A DNA stretch of 64,000 nt, from assembly GCA_947846985.1 (NCBI GenBank), contig CANTUZ010000007.1:35096355-35160354 (forward strand), in the 5' to 3' direction. The stretch's first letter is position 1; each line of letters opens with the position of its first letter. The position numbers and the translations under genes are program-made. The DNA is from Fratercula arctica. Taxonomy: Eukaryota; Chordata; Aves; Charadriiformes; Alcidae. Under the pieces are notes generated by a model that worked only from the letters and a program-made list of their open reading frames with translations, had not been told where the DNA came from and did no database searches. Shown one piece after another: positions 24,038 to 37,079 of the stretch.

Positions 24038-25020
24038 GCAATCCCCATGGCACGTAGTTAATAAAACTTTTGTATGTAGAAAGACTTACTAGTATGATAA
24101 AGAGGTAATACATGCATTTGTATGAGGCAGGTGTTATTGCAGCTATAGAGATACAATATGTTATCGAGCATTACGGGAAATGTCTCTTGTCTGCCCTGGC
24201 AATGACACAGGGATGAGTCTGGCTGTCCTGGCACCAGAGATCAATTAGTTTGCTTTTTTTGACTCTGCCATGTTACTTTACATTTTGTGAAGGTGGAAGA
24301 GAAGTATCAAGCATGGCTTTACACAGATTAGATGCACTCACTGTTTTGAATGTTTGTTTTTCCTAGATTGATTACTATTGTATTTTAAGGTGGCTTGTGG
24401 GTTACATTTTTTGTTGCACCAAACATGAAAAAAAGCCTTTCGAATTTTACAGCATGAAGGATCTAAATTCTAATGTCAGAACCCATTGCAGCAATATTTG
24501 AACACTGCTTTAGAAGCTCAAAGTAATTCTGAAACCTCAGTGCATTTCTTCTTTAAATGTCCTTATGATACAAACTTTATATCCCCAAACTCCAAATGGA
24601 TATAGCAATAAAATAAGAAGCTAATCAAACTTGTCTATCACTATTCTTGGGAAGGGTATGAATCCACAAATGTTTTCATAGTACAGTCCAAATTTAGAGG
24701 TTGGGCTGAATATTTATTTAGTGCATGTTAGTGCAGCCTCACTTAGAGTAAGTAAAATACTACTTAGGCAGTTAAGTATCTGCCATGTAGGAACTCCTCT
24801 TCAGACATGGCAGCAGAGACCAGGTCTCCTTTGTGCAGGAGAATGGAAACCCTGGAAAATATGTAGCTGAGAGCAAGAAGAGATAATTAGCACACCAGGC
24901 ATTAAGGACCTTGAAATAATAAAACCAGCTATAACCAGTAATTTTACTTCATAAAAGCACTTACAGAAACAGCATTTTCTAAAATACAAAATAACTTATT
25001 TCCTAATGTAGGAGATACTA

Positions 25021-25040
25021 ATTATTAATTAATTAATTAT
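25021..25040. repeat. Short TTAA tandem repeat
   Basis: attattaattaattaattat contains three to four AATT/TTAA units and is self-complementary in its core. Confidence 0.85.
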
Positions 25041-27457
25041 AAAGAAATGCTTTGAAATTATAATTCTCAGCAATTTACATTGAAGACTTTGTGTACTTGT
25101 TGATGGTGCAGTGAATACCCATCAATTGCAGAATAATCTGAGATTTGATCTTTTTGAAAATGCAAAAGACTTTGCAAATGCAATTATAAAACTAGACATG
25201 AGTAAATGTAATTTGAAAACAATTTAATAAATAAAGCCTAAATTGCAAGAATGTTCGTTAAGACTGGAAAGCAAAAGCACCTTTGTGAATCGTTCTCCTG
25301 AAACTGAACAGTTACATTTGAGGTGTTTTCACTTTAGCCATTTCTACTAATGTGCCAGATATTTGAATCATGAAGAAGGATGCTGAAAATGCTTTCTCTC
25401 TAACAAAAAATAATGCAATTACCTGTTTAAGTCTGAAGGAAGATAACTTAAAATTTCTATTCAAGTCAAGTCTGCGCTGCATATTGAAGATCTTCTTTGA
25501 AGGAGAGAAAAAAAATAGTAAGAGATGCGTAGGGACTGTGAATCATTCTTTAATCTTCCACTGAATATTTAGGAGTTAACAAACTCTTTGTTATCTCTCA
25601 AACTACTTTATTTTCTGTTCCTAATTAATCTTTTTGGTTTTGAATTCTCCATTTCTTCAACAGTAGAGAATAATGCCAATGAGTATGTTAAGGAGTTTTT
25701 TTCTTTAGAAAACTCTTCATAGCTGATGTACTGAGTTCAGTTTTTTTAATAGTGGAAAGGATCACAGATATTGGATTTGAGGTGTTTAATTAAGTCTGTT
25801 CACAGAGAAATGGTCTTGATGAGTGACAGGTTGGCGTGGTGCAGTCCACCAGGAAAAACAGCAATTAGAATGAACCTGTGGACTCTGCATCATGATCTTT
25901 TCAAGTTCAAGTCACAGAACTAATTTAGAAAAGTACTAACATGATGTTGACAGAGAATCAATAATGAAAGCCACCATAGGATATTTCACTAATGTGAAGT
26001 TGCTTTAACCCCACCCCACAATTCAACACTTGATCACATTTTATGCAGTTTAATTCTTCTGTGTTAGTGTTTTATGAATATGCATATATATCATGAGGGT
26101 TTTTTCTTTTTCTCCTTTCATAAAAATGCTGAAAATAAAATTACTCATTATGGATTCAAGAACTCTGTTTAGTGAAATCAGTCAATTTTATATATGCTAA
26201 ATATGTTAAAGGAATTGGAGTCCCATTGGAGTTGGTGACAAATACTTTCTCTGACTTAATTTAGGATAGAAATTATTAACATAATGCAAGGCAGTGTAAC
26301 TTTAATGTTCATGTCTCTAGAACTAAGGCAAACATTTGCATTTGTATATCTATTGAGACAAATTAATCCATTTCACATCAGCCTAGTACGTTCTGCTGTT
26401 ATGTTAGGCATCATTTTTATTTTGCTAGGGCATGAAAGTAAGTACTTACGTTCTGGTTTTGTGGAAATTGGAAAGGATTTAGGAAGGCCTGCAGAAAATC
26501 CATCCAGTCAGACTTTAACTGAACACTGTATACTTTTTTTTAGTTTTTCCTGTAGGCCCTGAAAGTGAATAAATGTGGTTATATGTCTATATTTTCACTG
26601 ATAGTTTGTCTGAGCACAGACTGATACACATAGTGTGCATAGCTTTTCTTTAGTAAATGAGTAAAATAACACTCATTCAATTAACTTATAACAAAAATTT
26701 ATCAAATATTAAAGGCAGGTATATTGGAATACGCTAGTCCATGTCTAGCTTTATTTCTTTATGGACTGCCACCTACTTACTGCCTAAGCAGTTTCACTTT
26801 TTCCCCCCCTCTTCTTAGCATACTCGTTTTATCGTTTCTATATGTTCAATCAAGGAGAATTGATGTCATTGAAATTCAGCATGTTATCTACATATATAAA
26901 AATCCCTTGTTGAAATATTTTGTTTTGTTTTGTTTTTAATAAGAAAGTAAAGATGTTACCCTGAAGCCAGAGAGGCAAAAACGTAGTTCAGAGAATGTGG
27001 TAGAGATTCAGCAAAATGTTGCTCAGGTAGGCTAAAATTAAATGGGTGGATCTGAAAAGCACTTCGAGTTTGCAACAGCAGGACATCCTCCACTAGTAAT
27101 ATAACGCTCTTCCATCCTACCCTCTTTCTATTTTAATGGTCATTTTTCTTGGTATATTCAGATATTTATTTTTTTCTTTGTCCTCTTTTCTAGTGAAATA
27201 TCCATAGTGATATTGATTTCAGAAACGTATCAGTTTTCTACTTTGCTGGGAAAAGGAGTATCCTAATGGTTGAGATGTGTCAAAAATCATACAATATAAA
27301 AGTGACTTGAGAGGTACAGAATTGGATGTGAAGAATCACACCCTCTTTCTTTACGTATGACCTTTACTGGGGAAAAAGACCAATTGGTTAAATGCCAGAC
27401 ACTTTGTTCAAAAATGAATGTGCAAGAAGAACAGAAAATCAAATATTTTTTTTCTTG

Positions 27458-27476
27458 TTTTTTTTTTTTTTTTTTT
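27458..27476. repeat. Poly-T run
   Basis: About nineteen T preceded by another T8 run. The chance open frames on both strands at 27408-27614 come from this tract and its flanks. Confidence 0.85.
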
Positions 27477-28054
27477 AATGACAGTGGTGTTTAGTGGGGA
27501 ACCCAAAGGATTCAGATTCCTATCCAGAGACAGCAGAATGCAGAAGAGGAAGCACTTGTGCTTTTCCTTGAAACATAGTTTTCTGAGAAAACCTTTGGGT
27601 TCATGACAGTGCATCCTCTGCCAGGTTTTACTCAGTTATTAGAATTAACTTACTCTCCTGGAGGGGAAAAATTATATGACATTTACTCTTGCTTTAGAGA
27701 GGGCAAAACTTTGGATTTGGAATTCAAATTCAGAACTACTGAAAGGACAAAGTGATATTTTTTTTCTCCCTGGAAAATTGCTGTCAGCTAAAAGACAACT
27801 TTAAAAACTATGGCTTCTGCTCATGCTCTATGGCACAGTGTATCATTAGGTGCCCCTTATTTGCTTCTAAGATGTAATTTCAAAGCAATTTCTTGCTAGC
27901 TGAGGCTCAAGAAGAGCACACACAGGATTCTGTTGACTGGGGCATACTGAGTTCATTCTCATTCGGTGTTCGCTAAATCTCTATGATACTAAAACATGTT
28001 GCTTGGAATTAACGCGTGGCAGTTATTTCAATTAAACATTTGTGAAAGGCTTTT

Positions 28055-28163
28055 AATGTCCTTATCAGTAAAATTCAACGTAAGCCTTAGATTAATTTGT
28101 TCATGATTGTGTAGTGCTTTGGAAATACAAACTACTAAATAAGAAAGAAATGCTATTATTTTA
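28055..28163 (+). mobile_element. MIR/core-SINE-like relic
   Basis: The order cctt-atcagtaaaatt, then gtgtagtgctttggaaatac and a final tgctattattttac matches the 3' half of MIR-type SINEs ('cctcatctgtaaaatg', 'gtaaagtgctttga', 'attattatt'). Divergence is high, as expected of an element that predates birds. Family assignment is by eye only. Confidence 0.5.
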
Positions 28164-28423
28164 CTATCTTTTAGATTCTGCAGTACCATGATTGCTTTCT
28201 GAGAATACTTCTCTTCAGTGCTGGAAGTGCTTAAAACTTAACTTACCTAACAGTTGAAATACTGATGAGTATCACTTATGTGCAGAATTATTTGCATAAG
28301 TTTATCAGATAAACATAATTCTGTGTATTATGGCTCATATTTAGGTCTTAACAAGCTCTAGTATATTTAAAGCTTGACAAAAGCAGATGGAACAACCCCA
28401 AATATGGAAAAGTATGCATCTCC

Positions 28424-28470
28424 TTTTTTTTAAAAAAAAAAAAAACAAAAAAAAACAAAAAAAAAATAAT
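28424..28470. repeat. T8/A-rich low-complexity block
   Basis: T8 is followed directly by a long A run broken by single C bases (A-rich through 28470). The T8/A block is self-complementary and could fold back. No LINE or SINE body is visible on its 5' side, so I do not read it as an insertion tail. Confidence 0.85.
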
Positions 28471-28854
28471 CACACTGACAGTTTCCCAGGTAGATACTTA
28501 AGTTTGTGCTGATGTCTAACAATGTACTGCACTCAGACTTATAACTTCTCAAAACAGCAGTTTCAGATCCAGAATTTGAGTATCACTTCAGAGCAGAAGG
28601 GGAAGAATCTATTTAATTATTTTTTGTTTAAAAGTGTGATCCTGTGCTTAGGGATTTCGACCACAGAAGGAGGAGCAAGGGAACTCTGTTTTCCAGATAC
28701 AGCATGAGCATGTAATCTGTGTTTACTATCTAAGATCCTAATTAGTTTATTATTTAATCAAATATTTAAATACCATTGGTCACAATAGCCCTTAAACAAA
28801 TGTTTACATTTTGTTGTAATTATATATGCTTTCCTGAACACACAGCAGTGCCAA

Positions 28855-28972
28855 AGGAAACCGAGATTTAGGCAGGTGAAATGATCCAGCTGCGGTTGCA
28901 GAGGTAGGAATCAGGGCTCCAGTATCTCTCCCAGTCAGACCTGTGCATTAGTTGCTGAGCTACGTTGCTTTT
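28855..28972 (-). mobile_element. MIR/core-SINE-like relic (reverse orientation)
   Basis: On the + strand the order is gaaaccgagatttaggcagg, a stretch equivalent to 'cccaaggtcacacagcaggt', then gcagaggtaggaatcagggc, ctctcccagtcagacctgtg and cattagttgctgagctacgt. This is the complement of MIR from its centre back into the tRNA-derived head. The tgagcta part would be the decayed box A region. It is strongly diverged. Confidence 0.6.
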
Positions 28973-31900
28973 GGCCTTCTGAATCTTTAAACTCAGCAAA
29001 GGCCATATGCAGCTCAACAGAAAACTATTTGACTGGGAAATCACAAGTCTAAATAGTAGAACTGTGGCATTCTTTAGAAATATGTCTAATAATAGCCTTT
29101 TTCTACATTTTTCTCTCAAGTAATACATGGCTTCAGCAGTGGTTTCATTCCATACAGTTTTATCAAAAGAGAATGGAAAGTCTACTTCAGCATGAGGTGT
29201 TTGGGTTTTTTTTCTTGGTTACCTAAGACACATTTGTTATATTCATTTGGATCAATGAATCTGAAACCCAAGCAAGACTCTTGCATCTTGTATGATATTT
29301 TTAGGCTGGTTTTGGTCCATATTTGTAGCTTCCTTGGTTACAAGCTTTGGTGATTTTGTTTGCTCCTAATTTCTGTTACAAGGACTTCTTCCAACTTCTG
29401 CCATTTCTAAATTAATAAAAAAAACCAAAACAGTGTGCAAATCACTGTGTTAAATCAGCTCATTAGCAGTTTCACCAATTGTTTCTTTCTTTTTCTTTTT
29501 ATTTTCTTTTCTAAGTGTTTCTTTCTACCACTGTTGCCAGCTGTGTCCTATTTCCAAAGCTTCATCTACTAGCACAAAACAGCTTGGAATTGTGAGGTAG
29601 ATTTTAGGAGATTAAAGATTGCCCTGTAATACACTAGACTTAATCCTAATGCCAGTAAACTCTTTACATGCTATCCTCCCCTCAGGATTAAAAAGATTTA
29701 TATAACCATATTTTTTCACATCCAAAGGAGCTTAAAGGAACAGACACAGATTGTTCTGGGTGTTGAATAAAAGCAGTAAGCCCAGATAAAGTATTTTTGT
29801 TCCTCAGATAATACACCAGAATGTAGTGTTGAGTGGTCATAGGAGACATAGTTGAATGGGGTGATGGGGGCAGAAGAGAGCAAGCACAATTATTCCTGAA
29901 AAATAATAGGCTCATTTGTGAAGTGTGGTAACCCTGCAGTGAATTATCTGCTTTTTTGGCTTTTTAGTATAAATGGCTTAAGTATAATGAAGAATAGCAT
30001 CAAATTTGTTGTTTAAAATATGTTGTTTTACTGAGAGTCAACCTAGAGAAATATCCAACTGTTTTTTGTTGGGGTTTTTTTGTTTGTTTTTGTTAAAACT
30101 TGAAGTTTATTCCTCAGTGTGAAGCTGAGCATCAGAACACGAGTACTTTAGCTTCTGAATTCAACAACTGAAATGTAACTGAGTTTCTTGTAATATGTCT
30201 GCACCCACCCACATCGTGCTTCGATTTTGATTTCATTTTTTCATCTCTAGAAAATGCAGGCATAGTTGGTCTTGGTCTGAGATCCCAAAATGACATAAGA
30301 AAGAAGTAGTACATAAATATACCACAATATACATGTCTCTGGTGTAAAAAACCATATTTTCAAACACCAAAATGTCAAGTTTTCAACTTATTCACAATGC
30401 CACTAGCAGCGTTTTCTGTTTTGAACATTGATCCTAGTCCTAGAAATTTATGCTGAACAACTTTTAACGTGTCTGAGAGACTCAAGAGTTGCTCTTTCAG
30501 TGTTTTAGCCAGCATCCAAAACAATCAAGAAAAAAAGAAGTCAAAACAATGAATCCATTCTCTCTTTTCTAAGTCTTGCCTAAAATCTTACATGTAGAAT
30601 GCATTTTTTATATTTTTGGGAAACATTTCTTTGTTAATCTTAACATCTAGCTCCATATAGAAGCTAAGAAATGTTGAATTTTAGATTGTTTTATGTTCTC
30701 ATACTGAATGTAATAGCATTATTAATAACAACATTTTTACAGAACAAACTAAAAACTCTCTTATGGGAAAATCTATTAGTAATAGCATCTTTGTAATAGA
30801 GATGAAGACTCCACTGAGGAGGTGATAAAAACTGGTTCAACAGTTTATATAAATCAGCATGGTTTCTTTACTGGCATAAACACAACAGTTTTCATAGTCT
30901 GAAAATGAATCCCAGAAAGTTAAGAATGTAACAGGTACGATTCTGCAGAAGGCACAGAAAACTCTAAAGTGTTCTTACCTACATGCATTCATAAAATATG
31001 CCACAAACATTTCTGCAAAGTTTACAAGACCTAGGAGAAATCTCTCTTCCAAAAGATTTGCCCTATATCTGGCTGATCTTACTTGCAACAATAAACTTTC
31101 TGTTCAACTTAGTGGGAACAAAATTGTGTGTGTGTGACATAAAATGAAGAATATGAAAAGGATGCAGCTAGCAAATATATTTTTTGTTAAATGGAGGCAG
31201 AAATTGTGTAAGAATGTAATGAGTAAGGAGACGTAAGTGGGCTAAAGAAAGAAATTTGGAAAAGCACAGAGACTGAGTATACATGTCTTGGAAAAAGGAA
31301 TTTACAAGAGGACAAGACATCACATAAACGCATTTAGATGCTACATCTCTGTTCCCAATACCCCAGCTTGAAAGAAGTCCAGTAGGCAGATATCTAGGCT
31401 AAGTGAGGAACAGGATGCAGCCTAATTGAGAGCACAGGAGCGTATGACCATAAAAGATCTCTTTATACAGTTTTCGTGTGCATAAAACATAGCTTGTGTT
31501 GCCAAAACAAAAGATGTACTCTGGGAGTTTTACTCCTCCATATCATACTATAGTTTGGTAGAAATAAGCAAGAGAATGGATATCAATTGATGACTGCTGC
31601 TTGTGGAGATAGGGAAACATCAACCACTGAAGGCAAGAACATTCTAATCTTCTAGTAAATGTGAAAAGAAGAGAAAATTTATTTCTAAAAAATAATTACT
31701 TTTTGGGAAAAAAAAATCTTCTGATGATTACTCTGATCTCAAACTTCACGTAAACTGAATTTTTATGAATTCATCTTGTAGTGGTGTGCCTTTAATGTCT
31801 CTAATAAACAGAACAAGAAATAACAACTATCAGGTATAAAATTTACTTTTTGTCTAACAGTGTTTAATGTCATATGAATTTTCTTACCTAAGATTTGCCT

Positions 31901-33736
31901 CTCCTAGTTTTTAACATTAAATATTCAATGACGTAAATGTGTACTAGTTTAAGTGTGCCTATCAGTTTTCCAAATCATATTATGTGGGAAACATACTAGG
32001 GATTGTGATCAAAGTTGCTCTACAGCCAGCAATCTATCAGGAGCTGTCATATGTTTTTATGTCTTGCTAGTGGGGAATCTCTTTAAATAGCATTATCATA
32101 ACTATGAATATTCTAAACACTGATGTTCTCTCAATGCAGATATTTAGCTTAAGTTTTTAAAATTTTAGAGGATGCAACTGTGTGTGTGAGTGGTGATTTG
32201 CTGTCTTCTGTCCTCTTTGATGGAAGGTTAGTGTAGCAGCGCATCTCTCTAACTTAGGTGATTTCTACTGTTCTCAGGGTAAGTCCAAGACTTTTTTTTT
32301 TTTCAAATAAAAAATGTAATTTTAGCATTAACTGACTTCTAGAGGAATAAAATAATAAAGTAACCCCGCTCCCCACACTCCCACTTGAAACCTCCAAAAT
32401 CAAGTCAATCAGCTGTAACACAGGAAAATATTTGAAAAAATTGGTGGCTTACCACAGCACATGGAAATATATTTAAAAAAAATGTAGCCAGCTCTCATTA
32501 TTTTTAAAAGAAATATAGAGACAGGAGAATGTTTGATTTCACTGCACCTCTTGGATTGCTTCAGCAAAGTGCTTATTCAACGGGCAGAATCACAGGGAAG
32601 AAGAAAGGATGAGAGAAAAGCACCTAGTGTACAAAGCAAAGTCTATTTATATCTGGTATCTCAACAATGACTTTCATATAGAGGAAAAGACAGAAAATGT
32701 TGAAGTGTCTTTTGCAACAAATGGTCATTTCAAAAAGTGGAATTTCATCACCTTTTCAGGGCTGCATAGAGAGCCTTTGACAGCTGTTCTGTAACTAAAT
32801 GCAGAGATATATAAGATGCAACACTTAGCATTTTATCAGCCGTACAAGTCAAAAAACTTTAAAAAATGAGTGAGAAAATGTTTTCATATTTGGTGATGTC
32901 TGACAATTCAAAATATTTGAGAATTAGTGTTTTGCTGTTCTGCTTTATTTTTTCAGTTAAAAAATATTATACTGAACGTTACTTTGGAATCTATAAATGT
33001 ATTTGTTGTTGTATGATATACATAGTCAAAGAACTATATTTATAGAAAAGGAAAAAATGCCATTTAAAAAGTATTTCAGTGTTCTCATCTCTTCCTTTTT
33101 AGGCTGTGTAAATCCTTTGTAAACCAGTGTAATCTGCAGGGATGAGGAAGCATTATCAGGCTAGGTGACCACTGTTTCTTGTAACACAAAACAACGCAGG
33201 AAGTCACATAATTCAATAGGAAATGTTGTGAGAGAGAAATGAAAGGAAGTCATTGGTTTCTCTGAACTGCCACTAGTCTGGTTTTCAAATGTTCAAATCA
33301 CGAGCAACATATGAATTTGCTTCTGATCTTATTAATGACAATAATGTTGGGTTTTTTGTTTTGGTTTTTTTTTCCAGTGCAGGATTAGAGGGCTACCTAT
33401 CTCTCCACAGTTACTAGATTTATGTAATTCTGAATCATATTATCTCAGAGCAGATGACTATAAGCCAGTCCTTAACTTTTTGAGATGCTTATCCTGTTTT
33501 AGACTGTCAGTATTTTAGAGTATTATTATAGTTGCATTGTACATGAAAACAAAGAGGAACTCAAAAAAATCCATGAAACTCTACACCAGTTAAGAATGAT
33601 CCTTGCAGTGAGAGAGGAGTGTTGCAATAGTACTGCTGGTCTGGCTTCAACATAGCAGATGCTAAGGATGAGAGTCTCACATGCTAATACTCAGCTTATC
33701 TATGCATGTGGTGTTTATGGCTGGGTAGTGTTTTTC

Positions 33737-33905
33737 ATCCAACAGTCCTAAAACATTTTACAATTCTTATTTCATTAAACCTTATGACATTGTCATGAGA
33801 TAAAATGATAAAATAACCCCCAAATCTGACTGTAGAAACTAAGATAAAAAGAAGCTTGTTGGGGAAGTTATTGAGGAAGTCAGTAACAGAACTAAAATCA
33901 CAACT
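33737..33905 (-). mobile_element. MIR-like SINE relic (reverse orientation), longest in window
   Basis: The + strand reads aaaacattttacaattctta, ttaaaccttatgacattgtc, gataaaataacccccaaatc, gtagaaactaagataaaaag, gaagttattgaggaagtcag and taacagaactaaaatcac. This is the complement of MIR running through the 'attattatccccattttaca', 'gaaactgaggca', 'aagttaagtaactt' and 'gtcagtggcagagctgggat' positions. About 170 bp of co-linear match at clearly high divergence. It is an old insertion that predates birds. Confidence 0.65.
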
Positions 33906-34154
33906 TTTTCATTCATAGTGTGTGAAACACTGACAGCTGTCTTTGCTGTCTTTTTCATTAAAAATTCAGTAGCCAAGGTGTTAGAAGAGTTAAAGCATCC
34001 ATGGCATTTCATTATAAATTTTAAATGACAAAAGGACAGTTTATCTACAAAAGTAGATTATTTGCAACTGTGAACTAATGTCCCCACCATACAGTAAACC
34101 TTACAGATACTAAATTATTCTGCTTGCATTTTAATGTTTGGGTTTTTTTTGTCT

Positions 34155-34222
34155 GGGTTGGTTTGGGTTTTTTTGGGGGGAGGGGTGGGGGTGGCTTGTT
34201 TGTTTGTTTGTTTGTTTTTTCA
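34155..34222 (+). repeat. G-rich quadruplex-type tract followed by (TTTG)n
   Basis: GGG at 34165-34167, seven T, GGGGGG, A, GGGG, T, GGGGG (to 34191) satisfies the usual four-G-run quadruplex pattern with loops of 7, 1 and 1. It is followed by five TTTG units and T6 (34198-34220). Folding is inferred from the pattern. Confidence 0.7.
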
Positions 34223-35632
34223 GAAAAGGTAAGATAAGTGTCAGTTTAATATGCATACTGTTGGGTTTATGAAGTGTATCACCTTTTCAATTTTACTAAC
34301 TTTCATGTATATATATAAAAATCATATATTCTGTATAATCGACAGAAATATAGAATATTCTATTTAAATACAGAAATTTTAATACTATATTTATAATATC
34401 TCTATAAATATATAGAAATAGAGAAATATATATTTGTTGAAAGAGCTTGTACTGGGAACGTGGCAATGAAATTATTATGACCATAAACATAAACTACCCA
34501 TATAATTTAAAAAAGTAAATAGAACAGTTTTATATGAAGAAATCTTGAACTTGAAAGGCTGGAGTATTCTTACTGTGTAAATCTTAGGAAAAAAAGCTGT
34601 CATGTTCCCTTCCAAACAGACATTTATCTTTAAGGAAAAAGCCTGGACTAACAGAAGCTTTCTAAACTCACTGGGTTTCCCTCCCTCATTTTCCGAAGTC
34701 CTGCTTCTGCACTAGACCTTACCTTCTGGGCTGGTGCTGTTAAGTCACCCGCTCATCCTGCAAATGCGATCATTAAGGATATTGATGCTGAGCTTAAATG
34801 TGTGTTGATGCATTGGCTCAAGAGTGATTGGCAGCTTGTTGCATCTGCTGTTACCTGGAGTTTGTGATTTTGTTTTGCTATTCCTTGTCAATGAGTAACA
34901 GAGCACCAGCAGAGAGCACTGCAGTCAGGAGAGCAACAGGGAACTGGGAGAAGTGGAAGCATCTTCTGGGGGAGTTTAGTTAGCTGGACCATGTTGGGAC
35001 CTTGGCAATGTGATAACCTGAAGACCTCCAGGTGCTGAAAAACCCTTCAGGGTTTCTGACAGATATTGTGGCTTGATCATAGGCTAATTCCACATCGTCT
35101 GTATACTCCACAGAAAAATGGGATTTCATTATGCCTTCTTTGCATATTGTTTTTCCTTTATGTTTTCCCTTGCATCTATACAAAATTACCTCAGAGAAAA
35201 TGTTCCAAGTGCTGATTCACTCTTTTATGCTTTAATTATCTGAAATGTGAATGATGTCTCCCTAAGTGGTAGATGGAGGTGTTCCTCTAAATTTTAAAAG
35301 TCCAATTCATAGGAAGCTTTATTAAATGGTTCTGCCGCAGTATAGTTCAGTTATCTATATCATCATAACATCACAGGACAGGGAAGGTTTCATTTCTTTA
35401 TTTAGTTGGAAACACACATAGAAGAGATTGCCACTAAAACATCATCCATCTGCTTATATTACTCTTTAAGGGATATTGTAAATAGTGCTTCACGTACCAT
35501 AAGTTTTTATAATATTGCATACAATTTGCTACATAAAAAGCATTAACACTTCCAAAAATGTTTTTAATGCAGCCTAATTTCTAATATATTGGTCTTGTAA
35601 GCATCTCTCTTTTTTATTTTTTCTTGTTCTTT

Positions 35633-35652
35633 CTTTTTTTTTTTTTTTTTTT
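35633..35652. repeat. Poly-T run
   Basis: About nineteen to twenty T in a T-rich neighbourhood. No element body is recognised next to it. Confidence 0.85.
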
Positions 35653-37052
35653 AATTTGGAAAACTCCTTCAAACAGAAACACGTTATTTAGAATGTCACA
35701 CTGAGTTGATTTCACCATTATATCTAGGTCAGGCAAGTTACATCATCAAGTCCCTTAACCTCCCTCTCCGTGCTGAATTCTTACTGTGCCCATGATATAT
35801 AACCAAGTTTAAACTCTCAGGCTCTCTGTTAGGCATTCAGCATACTCTCACATCACTTAAGTGACAACAATTTCTAGATGAAGCACACGGAATGTTCTCC
35901 CGAAAGAGGTAAACTCATTTAGTCAGCAAATAGATCTTCTCTGGGAATAGTGCTAGACTGTGGGACAAATTCCCACAACAGTTGAGCGTCATTACAAAGT
36001 TTCCACTCCAGATGCAAGACGTGCTTCTTCAATCTTGCTCTCTCGTAATGCAAACTCAACGTCCAGTGTGTGCAAATTAATTTCAATCTAGAAATAAAAA
36101 TCTAATCCAAACATTTTGTCTTGTGGGCAATAAAGATGCTATTAATTTACCTGCTGTAATTTTGGAAGATGTTTAGGACCCCCAGTTGGGTCCATTTTTA
36201 AACATGCACCAGATGTAATAAGTGCAGTCACTGCTGCTCTCAAATTGTAGCAGTCTGTTAAAAAAAAAAAAAAATCTGTTTCTTCATCCATGTTGGCAAA
36301 CAGAGGTCAACGTCAGTAGTCAACAACACAGAATTATAAGGACAGTGGCAAAAATTCATCTGTCCTGGATTTGTAGCTTCCAAAGTGAATATCACTGAAT
36401 GCCTTTGAGTCTTTGTTTTAAAAAGAGAGACTTGTAAGGCTTGTTGGCAGTGTTGGAGACAGTACAGTTAAACTATTAATTTAAAACGAAAGTCACTGCA
36501 ATAGCTCAGATGTAGTAAATCTAATAGTGCAAGTTTGTCAAGTCTTTTTCACTGTATTGATGCATCTTCTATAAACCTAGTTAATTTAACTATATGACTG
36601 TATTTAGCCAGGAGGTGATAGTGTTACCTGCTTTAGTGTAGAGACATTTAATTGCTTTCCCCCAAAAGAAATCTTTTCAAATGAAAGATAGCCCTTATAC
36701 ACTACAGATAGTATATGGTGATAATTCCACCCCCCAACATCATCCATTTGACAGTAAAGATCTAGCCTTTCTGCTCTTGAATTATCCCCTCAAAACAGCT
36801 CGAGGAAAGAGGTTCATGTTAACCCAAAGTGCTGAAATTGTCAGACAGAGCCTGTTGAAATGACTGTGGTAAAATGAGCGTCAGTGATCTGATGATTGAT
36901 CTTAATCAATTGCCTAGTCTCATGTATAAAATTGTCTTTCTTGATGATACATGTGGATAATACAGTTACAACATTATTCTCATGAGATACTCCATAATTA
37001 ACCATGCCCATTTATCTTCTCACACACATGCAAATCATTAGAAACAACTGCA

Positions 37053-37079
37053 AAACTCAGCTGAGATCCAGCTGAGTTT
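37053..37079. repeat. Perfect short inverted repeat (11-bp arms, 5-nt loop)
   Basis: aaactcagctg (37053-37063), loop agatc, cagctgagttt (37069-37079). Each arm holds a CAGCTG E-box. There is no T-run directly after it and no other sign of a terminator, so it is simply a hairpin or paired-site sequence. Confidence 0.75.

Larger units (their letters stand above)
23431..28054. other. Noncoding stretch, no gene seen
   Basis: Closed in all frames. It contains a G/T-rich tract ending in T16 at 23991-24037, a TTAA repeat at 25021-25040 and a T19 run at 27458-27476. No further repeat family is recognised. Confidence 0.65.
28164..33736. other. Noncoding stretch with one SINE relic inside
   Basis: Apart from the low-complexity block at 28424-28470 and the SINE relic at 28855-28972 this stretch shows no gene, exon or named repeat. 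G/T-rich tracts recur at about 29200, 30064 and 33350. Confidence 0.6.

Noticed and set aside
28424..28470. Poly-A tail of a retroposed element
   Set aside because: No LINE, SINE or processed gene body is visible upstream.
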